Source: Zygnema cylindricum
Lineage: Eukaryota; Streptophyta; Zygnematophyceae; Zygnematales; Zygnemataceae
Direction: 5' to 3'
Length of the DNA: 45,101 nt
NCBI GenBank assembly: GCA_037447655.1
Contig: JBBHKE010002115.1
Coordinates: 141,162 to 186,262, forward strand
The notes beneath the pieces were generated by a model. That model saw only the letters and a program-made list of their open reading frames with translations, was not told where the DNA came from and ran no database searches. Numbering within the stretch: the first letter of the stretch is position 1; each line of letters begins with the position of its first letter. Of the stretch, positions 10,142 through 20,974 are shown in pieces. A program made the translations under genes and the position numbers.

Positions 10142-10489
10142 TAAGTACTTTTGAGTATGTAGTACTTCCACAAGGACACACATCAACAAAAGAAAACTAT
10201 GCAAATTTGACGGAATGGCGCTGACGACCATTTACACGTGTCACTCATCAAACAAAAGGATTCACATAATCAAACGATCGAAGTCTGAACCACATATCCG
10301 GGAAAATTATTGTACCCTATACATAGTGACCATTGATTCAAATCGTGTCGACATACGCAATTCACATGGGACAACAAGTGACGAAGCCTACCCGTTGAGG
10401 TTCTTCGTACTACACGACCATAGTCGGCAGGACTTTAGGGACCACCACTTACAAAGCACCCTGAAACATTTATTGTACGGTCTTCTATT
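10142..10489 (+). repeat. Truncated clade-B LTR fragment (LTR4-like)
   Basis: Sequence order matches the U3 part of LTR4 (compare 35607-35950): AGTACTTTTGA, the GGCGCTGACGACC block, CACACGTGTCAC-like, TCACATGGGACAACAAGTGA and GCACCCTGAA. It is more diverged than copies a-c and stops abruptly at the start of element 1. The 115-aa frame at 10215-10562 crosses this junction and is not a gene. Confidence 0.7.
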
Positions 10490-11518
10490 GAAATTAAAGG
10501 TTATTATAGTATTTTCTAGGTTTTGTATAATGCAGAAAAGAAGCAGAGACAGTCTGCCCTAACTCCTCTCTCCAACTCCCACACTTGTCGCAGTCACTAA
10601 GAGTTAGAGAGGGAGATAGAGCCATGGCTGCCTATGCTATCCCGACGGGGACAGACATGAGGTAGGTAGATTTTACCAAAATAGATCTTGCCTGACCTTG
10701 GATTTGAACCTGGTACCTGCCGTCTGTCAAGTTAGCCGGTAGCCGGTTACCTTAGCCAATTAGTCTAATATCTAAGTTAGAGGATATAAGGTTTGGTAGC
10801 TATTTAAATGTTAACACGTAGGCTTTTTCATTTAACCGGATATTTAGACATATATACAGTTTGAAATATACGGCATACGGAACATCCGAAACGGATACCG
10901 ACATCTTGTTTCGAACACGAAACAACTATTGCGTAAGTATATATGACGGCCATTATTATAATTCAGCTTAATCGGACGGCCACAAAGCATGCCGAGATCA
11001 CGGAATACATTTTTAGCGGTTTTCGTTTGACGTCACATTAATTGCCACGTGGCAAAATCACATTGGATTAGGGCATCTCCAAGGATTACAGAAACAAATC
11101 CAAAAGTGACATGTGTCGATTTGTTGGCCATGTCGTACAATGGCCGTATTGAATGTACACCAGCATTTGTACCTTTATGTACGATACAATATTATGATTG
11201 GTGCCGTTCTTCAGTAGATAAAGTTTTACAGAGAGATAGGGCTTAGAAAAATTTGATAGATTGGACCCTCTCTCCCAGAGAGCTCTTGGTCAAAAGGTCA
11301 ACTTTGACCTTTCATAACTTACTTCTCAGGGGAGCAAATTCAGATATTTTTTTTGCTATGGATCAAGGGAGTCTTGCCTTCACAAGGGCGAAGGTGGTGA
11401 GAGTTTTTGTTTGTAAGGGTGGCACTTATACTTGCTGAAACACAAAGGGGTCAAGGTTATCCTAGAGGCTTCGTGTGAGCTGCCTACTCTGAGGACCTAT
11501 GGAGGTCTCAAATTAACA
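10490..11518 (+). repeat. LTR1, 5' LTR of element 1
   Basis: Matches the solo LTR1 and the 3' LTR. It starts GAAATTAAAGG (the TGTA is missing) and ends AAATTAACA. The Gag-type ATG (11499-11501) precedes the LTR end by 20 bp, as in LTR2, but a TAA follows in this copy. The antisense Pol III module is best preserved here (10693-10763). Confidence 0.88.
10693..10763 (-). promoter_or_regulatory. Antisense tRNA-like A box and B box in LTR1
   Basis: On the minus strand TGGCTAAGGTAACCGG (A-box-like, about 10744-10759) precedes GGTTCAAATCC (B-box consensus GGTTCRANTCC, 10700-10710), with tRNA-like spacing of about 35-50 bp; a TTTT follows further on. In the solo LTR1 the B box is GGTTTAAACCC (5823-5833), within a TTGACGG...CCGTCAA inverted repeat. 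No full cloverleaf is seen, so it is not called a tRNA gene. Confidence 0.45.
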
Positions 11519-11533
11519 AGTTATAGGCCCACC
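11519..11533 (+). other. Primer-binding site of element 1
   Basis: AGTTATAGGCCCACC directly after the LTR matches 13 of 15 bases of the element 2 site and is complementary to the anticodon arm of initiator tRNA-Met with two mismatches. Confidence 0.7.
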
Positions 11534-12640
11534 CTCTAGGGTGACCATCTTCTATAGAGCTGGCTTTATATAATGAAAAGTATGAAGACAGGAGCTCTAT
11601 GTGAGAAAGGATTTTGGGGAATAGTGAGTGGACGATTGAGGTGTCCATCAAGTTTTGGGATCCCTCCAAGGTTAAGAGGAAGCAGATTCACTAAAGATAC
11701 AGATCCATCTTCAGCGGAGGAGACAAAGGAAGGGGAGGTGGTGGACAAAGGAAAGGAGAAGGAGACGATCACACCAATAGCAACAGGTTCTGCATTCATG
11801 TCACCTATTCCGAGGAACAAGGAGAATGATACTGATACCTGGGACTTCAACAATATGGAGGCAAAACACTTCATCCTCCGCCATCTGACTCGAAGGCTTG
11901 TATCTCTTCGTCTGCAAGTAAAGAGGGCATCCGATCTTTGGGTGGCTCTCATAGAGATGTACGGAAGTGGTACAATTCAGCAACAACAGTTGGCTGATCA
12001 GAAAATTAAGGAGTATGTATACAAAGGGGGGAAGATGTTGGATTTTTGCAATGAGCTTGCTACACTTTTCATGGAACTAGAGAGTGCTGGAAAAGTATTT
12101 AGTGAAAAGGAAAAGGTTAACTGTTTACTGATGAAGTTACTAGATGAGTTCGAGAACATAGTCAACAATGTGCTTGACTTGGCGGACTCAAGGTGGATTT
12201 GGAATTCAGTGGTAGGGATGATTCTCGTTTAGGAGAATACGATTGAGATCCGACGGGGAGGAAAGAGTGGGAAATCCTTGGTAGCTGGACCGATTGGAGG
12301 AACAATGATTCTAGGAAACAGGCTGGAAATTATCGAGGGGAGGGGCAGAAAAATCAAACTGAGGAGTTTGGACCAAGGACTCCCAAGGGTTGGTGCCATT
12401 TTTGTAAGAAACCAGGGCACTACATGGCAAAGTGCACTAAGTTAATCAAGTTGCGGTTAAAGGAGGGGCACACCGGTGGACCCCCGAGAGGAAAGAAAAA
12501 GGCCCTTGTGACACAAGTACATGAGGCAGAATCCAAGGCTGAGGACGATGAACTCCTATTGGATGAGGAGTTGGAAGCGGAAAACGTGGTCGAAATTCCA
12601 CGAAAGTAGAAATGGGCTTTTGGTGGATTGAAAGGTGAAG
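11534..12640 (+). pseudogene. gag: Gag of element 1
   Basis: After the PBS the frame reads SRVTIF and has stops, then is open at 11573-12232. Blocks shared with element 2 are GALCEKG, WGIVSGR, TWDFNNMEAKHFILRHLTRRL, YGSGTIQQQQLADQKIKEYVYKGGK, FCNELATLFMELESAGK and LLDEFENIVNNV. A TAG at 12232 follows MILV. The CCHC knuckle CHFCKKPGHYMAKC (12397-12438) is in the next open stretch (12424-12609), which continues into an acidic linker. Gag would package the RNA into particles; this copy cannot be made intact. Confidence 0.87.
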
Positions 12641-12760
12641 CACGCAGGATTGTAGATTCAGGTGCATCCATGCACATGTGTAAAGATAAACACCTGTTCA
12701 CTAAGATAAGAAAGATTCCCACCGTAGAGATAGAGTAGGGGGATGGGAGGATAGTAACTA
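12641..12760 (+). pseudogene. Aspartic protease N-terminal half, element 1
   Basis: Encodes RRIVDSGASMHMCKDKHLFTKIRKI with the active-site DSGA intact, then a TAG and GDGRIVT. The domain is cut after that Thr by the 1.4-kb insert and resumes at 14161 with TTTLVRSIDLKV. Confidence 0.85.
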
Positions 12761-13518
12761 TGTCGTGCATGAGAAGCAAGCAAGCAAACATGCATCACAA
12801 CCAGAAAAGTCATGCTCACAAACATACACAACAACGGAAATAAATATGAAAAGTCAGAAAAATATATACACTATGAGAAGAAACAAAGGTGAAAATGACC
12901 CAAGAAAGAAGGGAAAGAATACTCCCCTAGAGTGAAATGAACCCAATAATTCATGCTAAGCCACGAGGTAGCCACTAGGCTCTCTGGTCTTTATCACATT
13001 CTCTACAAGAGTTATCCCGTTACGACAGCAAAGCAAGAAATATTCCAACCGGAACAAGGGAAAATCCAAATCCGATCAAAAATATACTCCTTTCAAGTTA
13101 ACCGAAATACAAACAAGACAAAAACACACAACCAAACCGTCAAGCTGCCCGAGGAAGGCACAACAAGGTACAGATGTGCTCCCCCACGATCTCCAATTCC
13201 ACAAATCCATCAAAAGACCAAGTTTGGAGGGAAACCTTCCGGACGTGGCCTTAGGCCGTGTGGATTAAAAACGCGGGCAGAAATAAAATGGGAAATATTC
13301 TTAACCTATCTAGCCTCTACAGCTAGCTAGCAAGGAGAAGAAAGACACGTGGGCAATCGGTGAGAGAGAGAGCAAGAGAAAAGCTCCGCTGCCAAGAGAA
13401 AATTCTTGTCCAAAAGCTAAATTCTCTAAGTCTGAGAATTAGGCTAAGTAAGAGCTACACTAGGCCTAAGCAAAATTAGCCTACGTCTAGTCTACTTTAC
13501 ATGTATGAAACTACTAAG

Positions 13519-13545
13519 GATGTTGGCCAATAGGCGGCCAACATC
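13519..13545. repeat. Interrupted palindrome in the 1.4-kb insert
   Basis: GATGTTGGCC and GGCCAACATC are perfect 10-bp arms around a 7-bp spacer; the left arm and spacer contain CCAAT. It may be a dyad-symmetric promoter site. Confidence 0.6.
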
Positions 13546-13949
13546 GTCTGCCGTACGCCTGACAAAATCCACAATCCGAGGGTAAAAACCCTCCCTAACT
13601 ATATGTGCGCGAACCTACATGGGTTCGCGACTTAAATAAATATATGTATCGAAGCGTCGCCCGGAAATCGCGATACGCCTCCAAAAGATACTTCACGTCG
13701 ATACTCCCAAAATCGCGTGCATACGCACGAAACGAAACATACCGCACGAAATAAACCATATCGCACGAAATAAAAGGTCTAGCACGAAATACTTGAAATC
13801 GCGTCACGTCGCCAAAACGATGTTTCGCGTCCAACTTCAAAAATCGTGTACCTACGCACGAAATGAAACATATCGCACCAAATTAGTACTACTCAATGAA
13901 ACCTAAAAATATGAATCGGAATTAAATCGCACGTGAGAACGAAACTTAT

Positions 13950-14145
13950 ATATGCGTGCGAAAATCTTGCGTGCATGCATAAAACCGCGCGCGCGTGCCT
14001 TAAACTGCGCGTGCATACAAAATACCGCGAGTGCGTACAGAATACTACGCGTGCGTGAGAAATACTGCGCGTGTGTGAGAAATACTGCGCGTGCGTGCAG
14101 AATACCGCGCGTGTGTGCATGATAACGTGCGCGCGAGCAGCCGAC
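13950..14145. repeat. Degenerate ~20-bp CpG-rich tandem repeat
   Basis: Roughly eight to nine units resembling AAATACTGCGCGTGCGTGAG follow one another. A second looser repeat (CGCACGAAAT...) fills 13720-13890. The minus-strand frames here (13893-14313) are Arg/His/Ala-rich by-products of the repeat, not genes. Confidence 0.8.
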
Positions 14146-14160
14146 ACGATGCGGCATGAC

Positions 14161-14602
14161 AACTACTACTCTTGTACGATCGATAGATCTTAAAGTGTTA
14201 GTAGTAGGAAAGACATCCATAGTTACATTCTCCAATGTACTGTTTATTCTGGAGCTGAACAAAAACCTCATCTCTATGTCTGTATTAGATGATATGGGTT
14301 TTGATACAAGCACTAGGAGAGGAGTCTTTACTGCTAGTTTTGAGGAGGAAGTTTATTTTACTGCTAAAAAAGGTAGCCAAGGGATGTTTAGGCTGATTTT
14401 AAGCAGTGAAAAGAAGAAAATTTATTATGCTGGTGTTCATGATATAATGTTGTGGCATAAGAGGCTTTGGCATGTGAATCTAGATAAGTTAAGAGAGATG
14501 AAAATGATGGGAGTAGTGGAAGGGATTCAATTCACTGAAAGTGAGAATCTAAGTGATTGTAGTGGATGTGCTCAAGGTAAAGCACACAGGTTACCCTTCT
14601 AA
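14161..14602 (+). pseudogene. Protease C-terminal half and GAG-pre-integrase, element 1
   Basis: Continuation of the interrupted protease: SIDLKVLVVGKTSIVTFSNV, LNKNLISMSVLDDMGFD and RRGVFTA, then the GAG-pre-integrase zinc site with MLWHKRLWHVNLDKLREM and CSGCAQGKAHRLPF. It is open throughout, ending in a TAA where element 2 reads through into integrase. Confidence 0.88.
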
Positions 14603-15402
14603 AAGACTACCACCTATAAGGGAGGAAAGATTCTAGATTTAGTACACACATATATTTGGGGCTAGCCAGAGTGCCATCACCCGGGGGGAAAGAGATTTAT
14701 GATGACTATCACCGATGATTAGTCTTGAAATTCCAGGGTGTATTTTTTGAAAAATAAGTCAGAGACTCAGGAATGTTTTAAATATTATAAAGCATGGAGT
14801 GAAAAACTCCATGAAACCTCAATCAAGAGAGTAAGAAGTGACAATGGTGGAGAGTATACCTCTAACCAGTTTGAGGATTTTTTGAGAGAAGATGGAGTGC
14901 AACACCAAAAGACAGTTTTTGAAAAATCTTGAGCACAATGGTGTACCTGAATGATTAAATAGAATACTGAGTGATAGTGCTATGAGTATGCTATCAGATA
15001 AGAAGATAGGAAAGAAGTTTTAGGCCAAAGCAATGAACTGTGCAAAATATCTCAAGAATAGTGTTGTTGAAGAAATTATCTCAAGAATAGTGTTCTTACT
15101 TCAACAGTTAAAGGCCAAACACCCTATGAGAGATGGACATGTCGAAACCAGATGTTTCACACTTAAAGGTTTTTGGTAGTCAAGTGTGCAGTTTATACAC
15201 AGATCGGTCAAACTGGAAGTTAGACCCAAATGATAAACAATGATATCTACTACGATATGATGAAGATGTAAAAGGGTATATAGTCTATGATCTCAAAAGA
15301 GAGAATATTATCCTAGTGAAGCATTTAGTGGTTATACATGAAGGAAAATCTTTATTTTGCTTTAAGCATACAAAGATAGCCAGAATCAGAAATGAGTTAT
15401 AA
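14603..15402 (+). pseudogene. Integrase of element 1
   Basis: A badly broken copia integrase. First-Asp region LVHTYIWG (Asp replaced by Tyr), MTITDD with stops, FLKNKSETQECFKYYKAWSEKLHE, RSDNGGEYTSN (second Asp kept), a degenerate ERLN region near 14950, then FGSQV and the YDEDVKGY block near 15260. A 29-bp tandem duplication (15049-15106) disrupts the AMNCAKYLKNS segment. Confidence 0.82.
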
Positions 15403-15700
15403 AATTTGGATGACTTTGAGCTTCCTAACAATCCAGGATTTCAAGTAGATGATGATGGTACAGATGAGATCGAGAAAGACCCAAATGTGAAACCCCTAGT
15501 ATTAACTCCAACCGAAGCGGAAGACATGGTGGAAATCGACCCCGAATCAAGGGATTGGGGAGAAGTAGAAACGGTTCGGAAGAATCTAAGAGAGCCATCT
15601 ATTCCGGCAACCTAGTTTGAGGGAGGAAGAAGAAGCAGCAAAAGACTGCAAGAGAGGCAAGTTAACAATAAGGTAACCAAACTTGTCTCAACCCGATAAA
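15403..15700 (+). pseudogene. Acidic integrase-RT linker, element 1
   Basis: An open stretch (15406-15615) encoding an Asp/Glu-rich linker, followed by sequence matching SSKRLQ and VTKLVSTR of element 2. It is unstructured connecting sequence in the polyprotein. Confidence 0.65.
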
Positions 15701-16762
15701 CCTCAAAATAATAATGAGGCAATGACTTGTCATAAGAGAAACTGGTGGAAGACATCCATTAATGAGGAGATGGCCTCAATTATGGCGGTCGATACATGGG
15801 AATTGATAGATTGTCCTTTTGAGAGGAAGCCAATTGGGTGTAAGTGGGTATTTAAGTTGAAACTCTACCCGGATAACACCAATGAACCAACAAGGCTCGG
15901 TTAGTGGCAAAGGGATTTACCGAGAAAAGAGGGAATTGACAACAAAGAGACTTTTGCTCTGGTCCTCACGTTTCCTTCAATTCGGGTACTTCTCAGTATG
16001 GCGGCAGCAAAAGACCTGGAAATGCATCAGATGGACATCAAGACGGCTTTTTCATATGGAGAGTTGGAAAAGGAAATTTTTATGCGACAGCCTGAAGGAT
16101 TTGTGGAGCAAGGGGAGGAACGCAAGGTATGCCGATTGATCAAATCTTTATATGGGCTGAAACAGGCGCCGCGGCAAAGGAACAAGAAGCTCGATAAGTT
16201 TCTTTCACGTTTGGGATATATTCGGATCAGCTTAGATCACTCTATTTATTTGTTTGAAGATGAGGAAAGAATTATTTTTATTGCGATTTATGTTGATGAT
16301 TTGCTTGTTTTAAGTAAATCTATGGATAAACTAAATATGTTGAAAACTGATCTAAAAGGAAGATTTGAGATAAAGGATATAGTAGAAGCAAGGTATATCT
16401 TGGGAATTCAGGTAGAGAGAGACAGAGATAGAAAAACAATAAGATTAACTCAAAAAAAGGCCATTGGAAACATGTTAGAAAAATTCCAAATGGGCAAGGC
16501 TAATAATTGTACCACTTTTATGGAATTAAAGAAGGGAAGTGAGGGGAGTGTGGAAGAGAGAGTTATAATCTTAGATGATGAGGTAGGCTCGGAAGAGAAA
16601 AGATTTAAGCACACCATCCCTTATAGACAACTAGTGGGCAGCCTAATATATTTCATGAATTGTACCCATCTAGACTTAGCCACAGCTGTAGGAGTACTAA
16701 GTAGGAGTCTGAATGCTCCCACTAAGAAAGATTGGGAGGCATCTAAGAGAGTTCTTATATAA
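15701..16762 (+). pseudogene. pol: Reverse transcriptase of element 1
   Basis: Copia RT in two frames. 15683-15904 gives INEEMASIMAVDTWELIDCP and CKWVFKLKLYPDN; after a frameshift 15998-16762 gives MEIHQMDIKTAF-like residues, [19 protein letters not shown] (YVDD 16289-16300), YILGIQVERDRDRKTI and YRQLVGSLIYFMNCTHLD. The RT fingers around LARLVAKGFTEK are out of frame. PRQW has become PRQR. Confidence 0.9.
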
Positions 16763-17290
16763 CTCATAGGGACTGGGGGTATATGGTTGCATTTAGGTGG
16801 GAAGAATACTGACATCACCACTTAGAGTGATGCCAACTATGAGGATGCTCCTAAGAGGAGATGCACATCTTGATAGGTATTGTATGTGGGTGATGGGGCT
16901 TGGTGCTAGAGCAGTAAGCAACAAAAGGTCATTGCTCAGTCCACCATCGAGGTTGAGTACATGGCTTCTTGCTCTGTTGTATAAAAAATAAATGTGGGTC
17001 AAGTCTTTGCTTGGTGAGATTGGTCATCTTAAGTGTGGTGTCCAAAAAGTGTTTTGTGATAATCAGGCTACCATTGCCATTTCTGCCAATCCTAAACATC
17101 ACTTTAAAGCCAAACACATCACTTTAAAGCCAAACACATGGACATTAAACTTAGCTTTGTAAAGGAGAAAGTAGAAAACAAGATAATCAGTTTGGAGTAT
17201 ATACCACATAGTGAAATGGTAGCAGATATGATGACATAACCTGTGCCTTCCCCTAAAATAATTTTTCTGCTGGGAGAAATGTGGTCTTAA
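16763..17290 (+). pseudogene. RNase H of element 1
   Basis: Remnant RNase H with motifs in changing frames: a TTxSDANYEDAP-like motif with a stop, SKQQKVIAQSTIEVEYMASCSV, VFCDNQATIAISANPKHHFKAKH, and VADMMT near the end. A 20-bp tandem duplication (17098-17138) shifts the frame at HHFKAKH. The polypurine tract ATTAACGGGAG (17309-17319) follows. Confidence 0.82.
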
Positions 17291-17319
17291 AATATAGAGT
17301 GACAAGAAATTAACGGGAG

Positions 17320-18355
17320 TGTAGAAATTAAAGGTTATTTTAGTATTTTCTAGGTTTCCTAAAATGCAAAAAAGAAGCAGAGGCAGTCTACCTCTAACTC
17401 CTCTCTCCAGCTCCCACACTTGTCGCAGTCATTGAAAGTTGAAGAGGGAAATAGAGCCATGGCCGCCTATGCTATCCCGACGGGGACAAACATTAGGCTG
17501 ATAGATTTTACCAAAATAGATCTTGACGGACCTAAGATTTTAACCTGAATCCTACCGTGCGTCAAGTTATCCGGTAGTCGGTTACCTTAGCTAATTAGTC
17601 TAAGATCAAAGTTAGAGGATATAAAGTTTGGTACCAATTTAATTGTTAACACGTAGGCTATTTCATTTAACATGATATTTAGACATCGATACAGTTTGTA
17701 ATATACGGCGTATAGAACATCCAAAACAGATACAGCGCATCTTGTTTCGAAGACGAAACAAGTATTGTGCAAGTATTTATGACGGCCACGATTATAATCC
17801 GGCTTAATCGAACGGCCACGAAGCATGCCGAGATCGCGGAATAGATTTTTCGGCGGTTTGCGTTTGACGTCACATCAATTGCCACGTGGCAGAATCACAT
17901 TGGATTACATCATCTTCGGAGATTACACAAACGAATCCAAAAGTGACATATGTCGACTTATTTGCCATGTCGTACAATGGCCGTACAAAAAGTACACCGC
18001 CACCTGTACCTTTATGTATGATACATTATTATAATTGGTGTCGTGCTTCAGTAGATAGAGTTTTAGAGAGAGATAGGACTTCAAAAAATTTGATAGGTTG
18101 GACCCTCTCTCCCAGAGAGCTTCTATACAAAAGGTGAACTTTGACCCTTCATAACTTACTGCTCAAGGGAGCAAATTCATTGATTTTTTTTTTAAAGACT
18201 CAAGGGATTCTTGCCTTCATAAGGGTTAAGGTGGTTAGAGTTTTTAATTGTCTGGGTGGCAGTTATACTTGCTGAAACACAAAGGGGTTAGGGTTATTCT
18301 AGAGGCTTTGTGTGAGCTGTCTACTCTGAGGACCTATTGAGGTCTCAGAGTTACT
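17320..18355 (+). repeat. LTR1, 3' LTR of element 1
   Basis: Starts TGTAGAAATTAAAGG after the polypurine tract and ends GAGTTACT (terminal CA changed to CT). It matches the solo LTR1. The GTAC array lies around 17969-18020. The flank at 18356 is antisense element 4b. Confidence 0.9.
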
Positions 18356-19440
18356 TCTCTTTGGTGATGAAAAGGCCTCTTTGATGGTCATACCCTCCCG
18401 TGATACTGTAGAAAAAGCAAAGTGGGAATCACCTTGTAGAAGAGTGCTAGATCTTCTTCCTCAGAAATTCGGATTCTGAAATGGTTGGCATTCGTAGATT
18501 TTTGGGAGCTCAAATTGTTGCAAGATCCGTAGGCGTAGCAGTATGGTCCTCCGGAGTGTGATGCTTTTGGGAGGCATCTGTTGCAAGAACAAGCGTTGTA
18601 GTAGCATGATATGTTCTAATGGGAGCGGGTTGCACTAGAAAATACACCTGTTGATGCTGAAAAAAGACATATTTTTGTTTCTAGTTTTTTTTTTATGCAT
18701 CTTTTACTTTCAACAGATTAACTAAGTCGTGTTCATATTTATCTGAATATTGGAAGACACAACAATTTTTCTGTTTATCTAGACATTCACTCAATACCCC
18801 TTTGCATTATCATCATAACCAAGAGAATCTCTTGTTAAGCCTTAAGCTTCCATTTTCCACTTATCTAGTGATTTATCTAGAATAAAACACTTGTTTTCAA
18901 AAAAATTCAAGTGATTGACATCCTATTTTTTTCCTATCCATAGCTCATAAGGTGTAGTGCTTACAGATTTGGATGCAATTTTATTCTTTATATAGACTCC
19001 AAAATTTAGTGCTTCAGCCTAGAATTTCACATATATACCTTTATTTCCAAGCATGGACCTAGCACTCTTTTTGACTATCCTGTTTAGTCGTTCAGAAACT
19101 CCATTCTGTTCTAGAGTATATGGGACTGTCAAATTATGATTTATAACTTCTTGAAGAAGAAAGTGCTTAAACTCGTTAGAGGTGTATTCACCTCTATTAT
19201 TGGATCTAAATGCCAAGATCAAAACCCCGTGTAGCTTCTCCGCCCAAACCTTAAAGTGCTTGAAGTGAGTGAACACTTCACTTTTGTTGTTCATAAAAAA
19301 TACTCTGGTGTACTTGGAGAAATCATCAATGAATGTGACCATATATTGGACTGGTCTGAGGACATCCAAATGAATGAGCTTGAGAACCTTTTTTGATCTA
19401 TTTTGTGACTCTTGTGGAAATGGCAATTTTTGAATCTTGC
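18356..19440 (-). pseudogene. Integrase and linker of element 4b
   Basis: The best open part is 19426-19019: MPFPQESQNRSKKVLKLIHL (first Asp follows), FIDDFSKYTRVFFMNNKSEVFTHFKHFKVWAEKLHG, then SNNRGEYTSNEF, where the second catalytic Asp of SDNGGE is Asn, and NGVSERLNR with the catalytic Glu. Further left are PYELWIGKK, FILDKSLDKWKMEA and GYDDNAKGY with stops, and the linker matching 33640-33900 of element 4. Inactive. Confidence 0.87.
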
Positions 19441-20135
19441 CTAGTGAGCATCCATCACAGGTTTTTACACACTAAGATGTGAGAGAAACACCTTCAACTT
19501 TCGTAGCATTCACCATCTTTTCAGACTCTCATAATTAATATGACCTAACCTCTTATGCTATAACTCATTCTCGGATGACACACTAAAATACAAAGCATCG
19601 TTCTCTTTGCATTCAGCTATGTCCATCTTGTACATCTTCCGGCATCTCTAGTTCTTCGTAACGCTATTTTGTCTAAATTACTAACAACCTGCCTCCCCTC
19701 TTTAAGGGTGACCTCAAAAATCCTTACTCTCTACCAAAAAAGGAGAAATGAGATTTTATTTAAAATTGGGAACATATAAAACATTGTGGAGGGTTGTTTC
19801 TACAAACTTCCCCCCACATTTACCATTAGAGATACATCACCCTAGGCTGCAAACTGGACACTCATTCCACACGCATAGTAGATTTTTTTCGGAGGAGTAT
19901 GTTTCACATTTGTAAAAATAGTTTTCTTCCAGCACATGTGGGCCGATGCCCTGGTGTCCATGATCCATCCGCCGTCTTTGGGACCCTCCATCGCTGCCGC
20001 CATAGCAAATAACCCGGCTTCCTCTTGCTCATTGAAGCTGAAAGATGAATATGCATCACCTCCAAAAGTTGAAAAAAGTGCATTTCCTCGTGAAGGATTT
20101 CCAGAAAAGGCTTGGTGAACTATCTTTGTAGCCAT
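19441..20135 (-). pseudogene. Protease and GAG-pre-integrase, element 4b
   Basis: Open at 20135-19842: FSGNPSRGNALFSTF, an acidic stretch, AMAAAMEGPKDGGWIMDTRASAHMCWKK. The protease active site DTGAS reads DTRAS here. Downstream blocks (KGGRQVVSNL-like, CNAKRTM, HKRLGHINYES-like, KTCDGCSLGKIQKLPFP) follow in several frames to 19441. Confidence 0.85.
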
Positions 20136-20974
20136 CCTGGTCTGTATAAACCAGTTTCATTTGCCTTTTTCAGTTTTGGACAATACCTATATCCATGTCC
20201 TTTCTCAAAGCAATAAAAATAAACTTTAGAAGATTGCCTATTAGGCCTATGACTGCCTGATTAAACTAGTTCTGATTTTGGTTAAACTGGTTCTTATTCT
20301 GATTAAACTTATTTTTCCTCTGAAACTCTGCATTAAAAGCCTATATTTTCTTTTCTCCATAAAGGACCGTACTTGTACACTCTTCTTCCAATATAAGATT
20401 GTAAGCTAATTGAAAAGTCCAGCTAAACTAATCATGACCTTTCAAATTTGTAGGCACTCCATTCATATGATTAGGGAGACCTCTAATAAGTAATGCAGCT
20501 TGCTGAAATTCTGCAAAAGTTTCACCAACTGACGAATGTGCATCAATGAGTTCTTGAAACCTATCACAATACTCGGGCATAGATCCCCTTGAGTATTTTA
20601 AGTCCCAGATTTGTCCAGCTACCAAGAGCTCCTTCTGGACATTCGCCTTTTCATGAGAAGTTTTTAGTGAAGTCCAAATTTTGCTCGCCTACTTCATCTT
20701 GAGCCGAGACATAACCATATTTTTCTTTAATGCAAAGAATCAAATTGTTTCGAGCGAGGGAGTTCTTCTTCCCTCAGCTCAGATCCATTTTAGGAAGACA
20801 GCCATCCAAGAATTCTAACAAGTCTACATTTTCAAAAGAGGATTCAACCATAAGTGCCGAGTATGAATACTTCTGGCCATTGAATACACGAATTCTGGAC
20901 GAAAGGCCCATAACTTGTTGTTCTTCTCCCATAGATGTAGGAGAAGAACCAGTAGTAGTAGTAGATTTAGACAT
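20136..20974 (-). pseudogene. gag: Gag of element 4b
   Basis: The ATG at 20974 lies inside the LTR; MSKSTTTTGSSPTSMGEEQ is LTR-encoded and the PBS codons continue QVMGLSSRIRVFNGQKYSY. Open parts are 20992-20774 and 20625-20428 (VAGQIWDLKYSRGSMPEYCDRFQELIDAHSS, LLIRGLPNHM). The zinc knuckle near 20190-20230 reads YFYCFEKGHGYRYC: the first Cys is Tyr. Confidence 0.85.
20901..20915 (-). other. Primer-binding site of element 4b
   Basis: The minus strand reads AGTTATGGGCCTTTC right after the LTR. It shares the core TTATGGGCC with the other sites, complementary to initiator tRNA-Met around the anticodon, but the outer bases differ. Confidence 0.6.

Larger units (their letters stand above)
12761..14160 (-). 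mobile_element. Solo-LTR-like insertion, 1.4 kb, CpG-rich, family not recognised
   Basis: The insert begins TGTCGTGC and ends GCATGAC(A), short inverted ends like LTR termini. AACTA lies on both sides (12756-12760; 14161-14165), so it is either a 5-bp duplication with the element ending in AC, or a 4-bp ACTA duplication with a TG...CA element ending at 14161. It has no coding domain. On the minus strand it begins TGTCATGCCGCATCG, like some Ty3/gypsy LTRs. Orientation is tentative. Confidence 0.65.
10490..18355 (+). mobile_element. Ty1/copia element 1, full-length but degraded
   Basis: LTRs at 10490-11518 and 17320-18355 enclose gag, protease, integrase, RT and RNase H on the plus strand. The proteins are close to those of element 2. 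A 1.4-kb foreign insert (12761-14160) lies in the protease. The 5' LTR lacks its first four bases, and I cannot confirm a target duplication (TCTTC on the left, TCTCT on the right). The flanks also do not belong to one continuous sequence, so the left junction is probably a later rearrangement. Confidence 0.88.

Noticed and set aside
10215-10562. 115-residue plus-strand ORF
   Set aside because: Runs from an LTR4-like fragment across the junction into LTR1, so it is a chance fusion of non-coding repeats.
13950-14145. Possible CRISPR-like array
   Set aside because: Units are contiguous degenerate tandem repeats without unique spacers, in a eukaryotic retrotransposon setting.
13893-14313. Arg/His-rich minus-strand ORFs
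   Set aside because: Products of the ~20-bp tandem repeat read in two frames, partly overlapping antisense protease.
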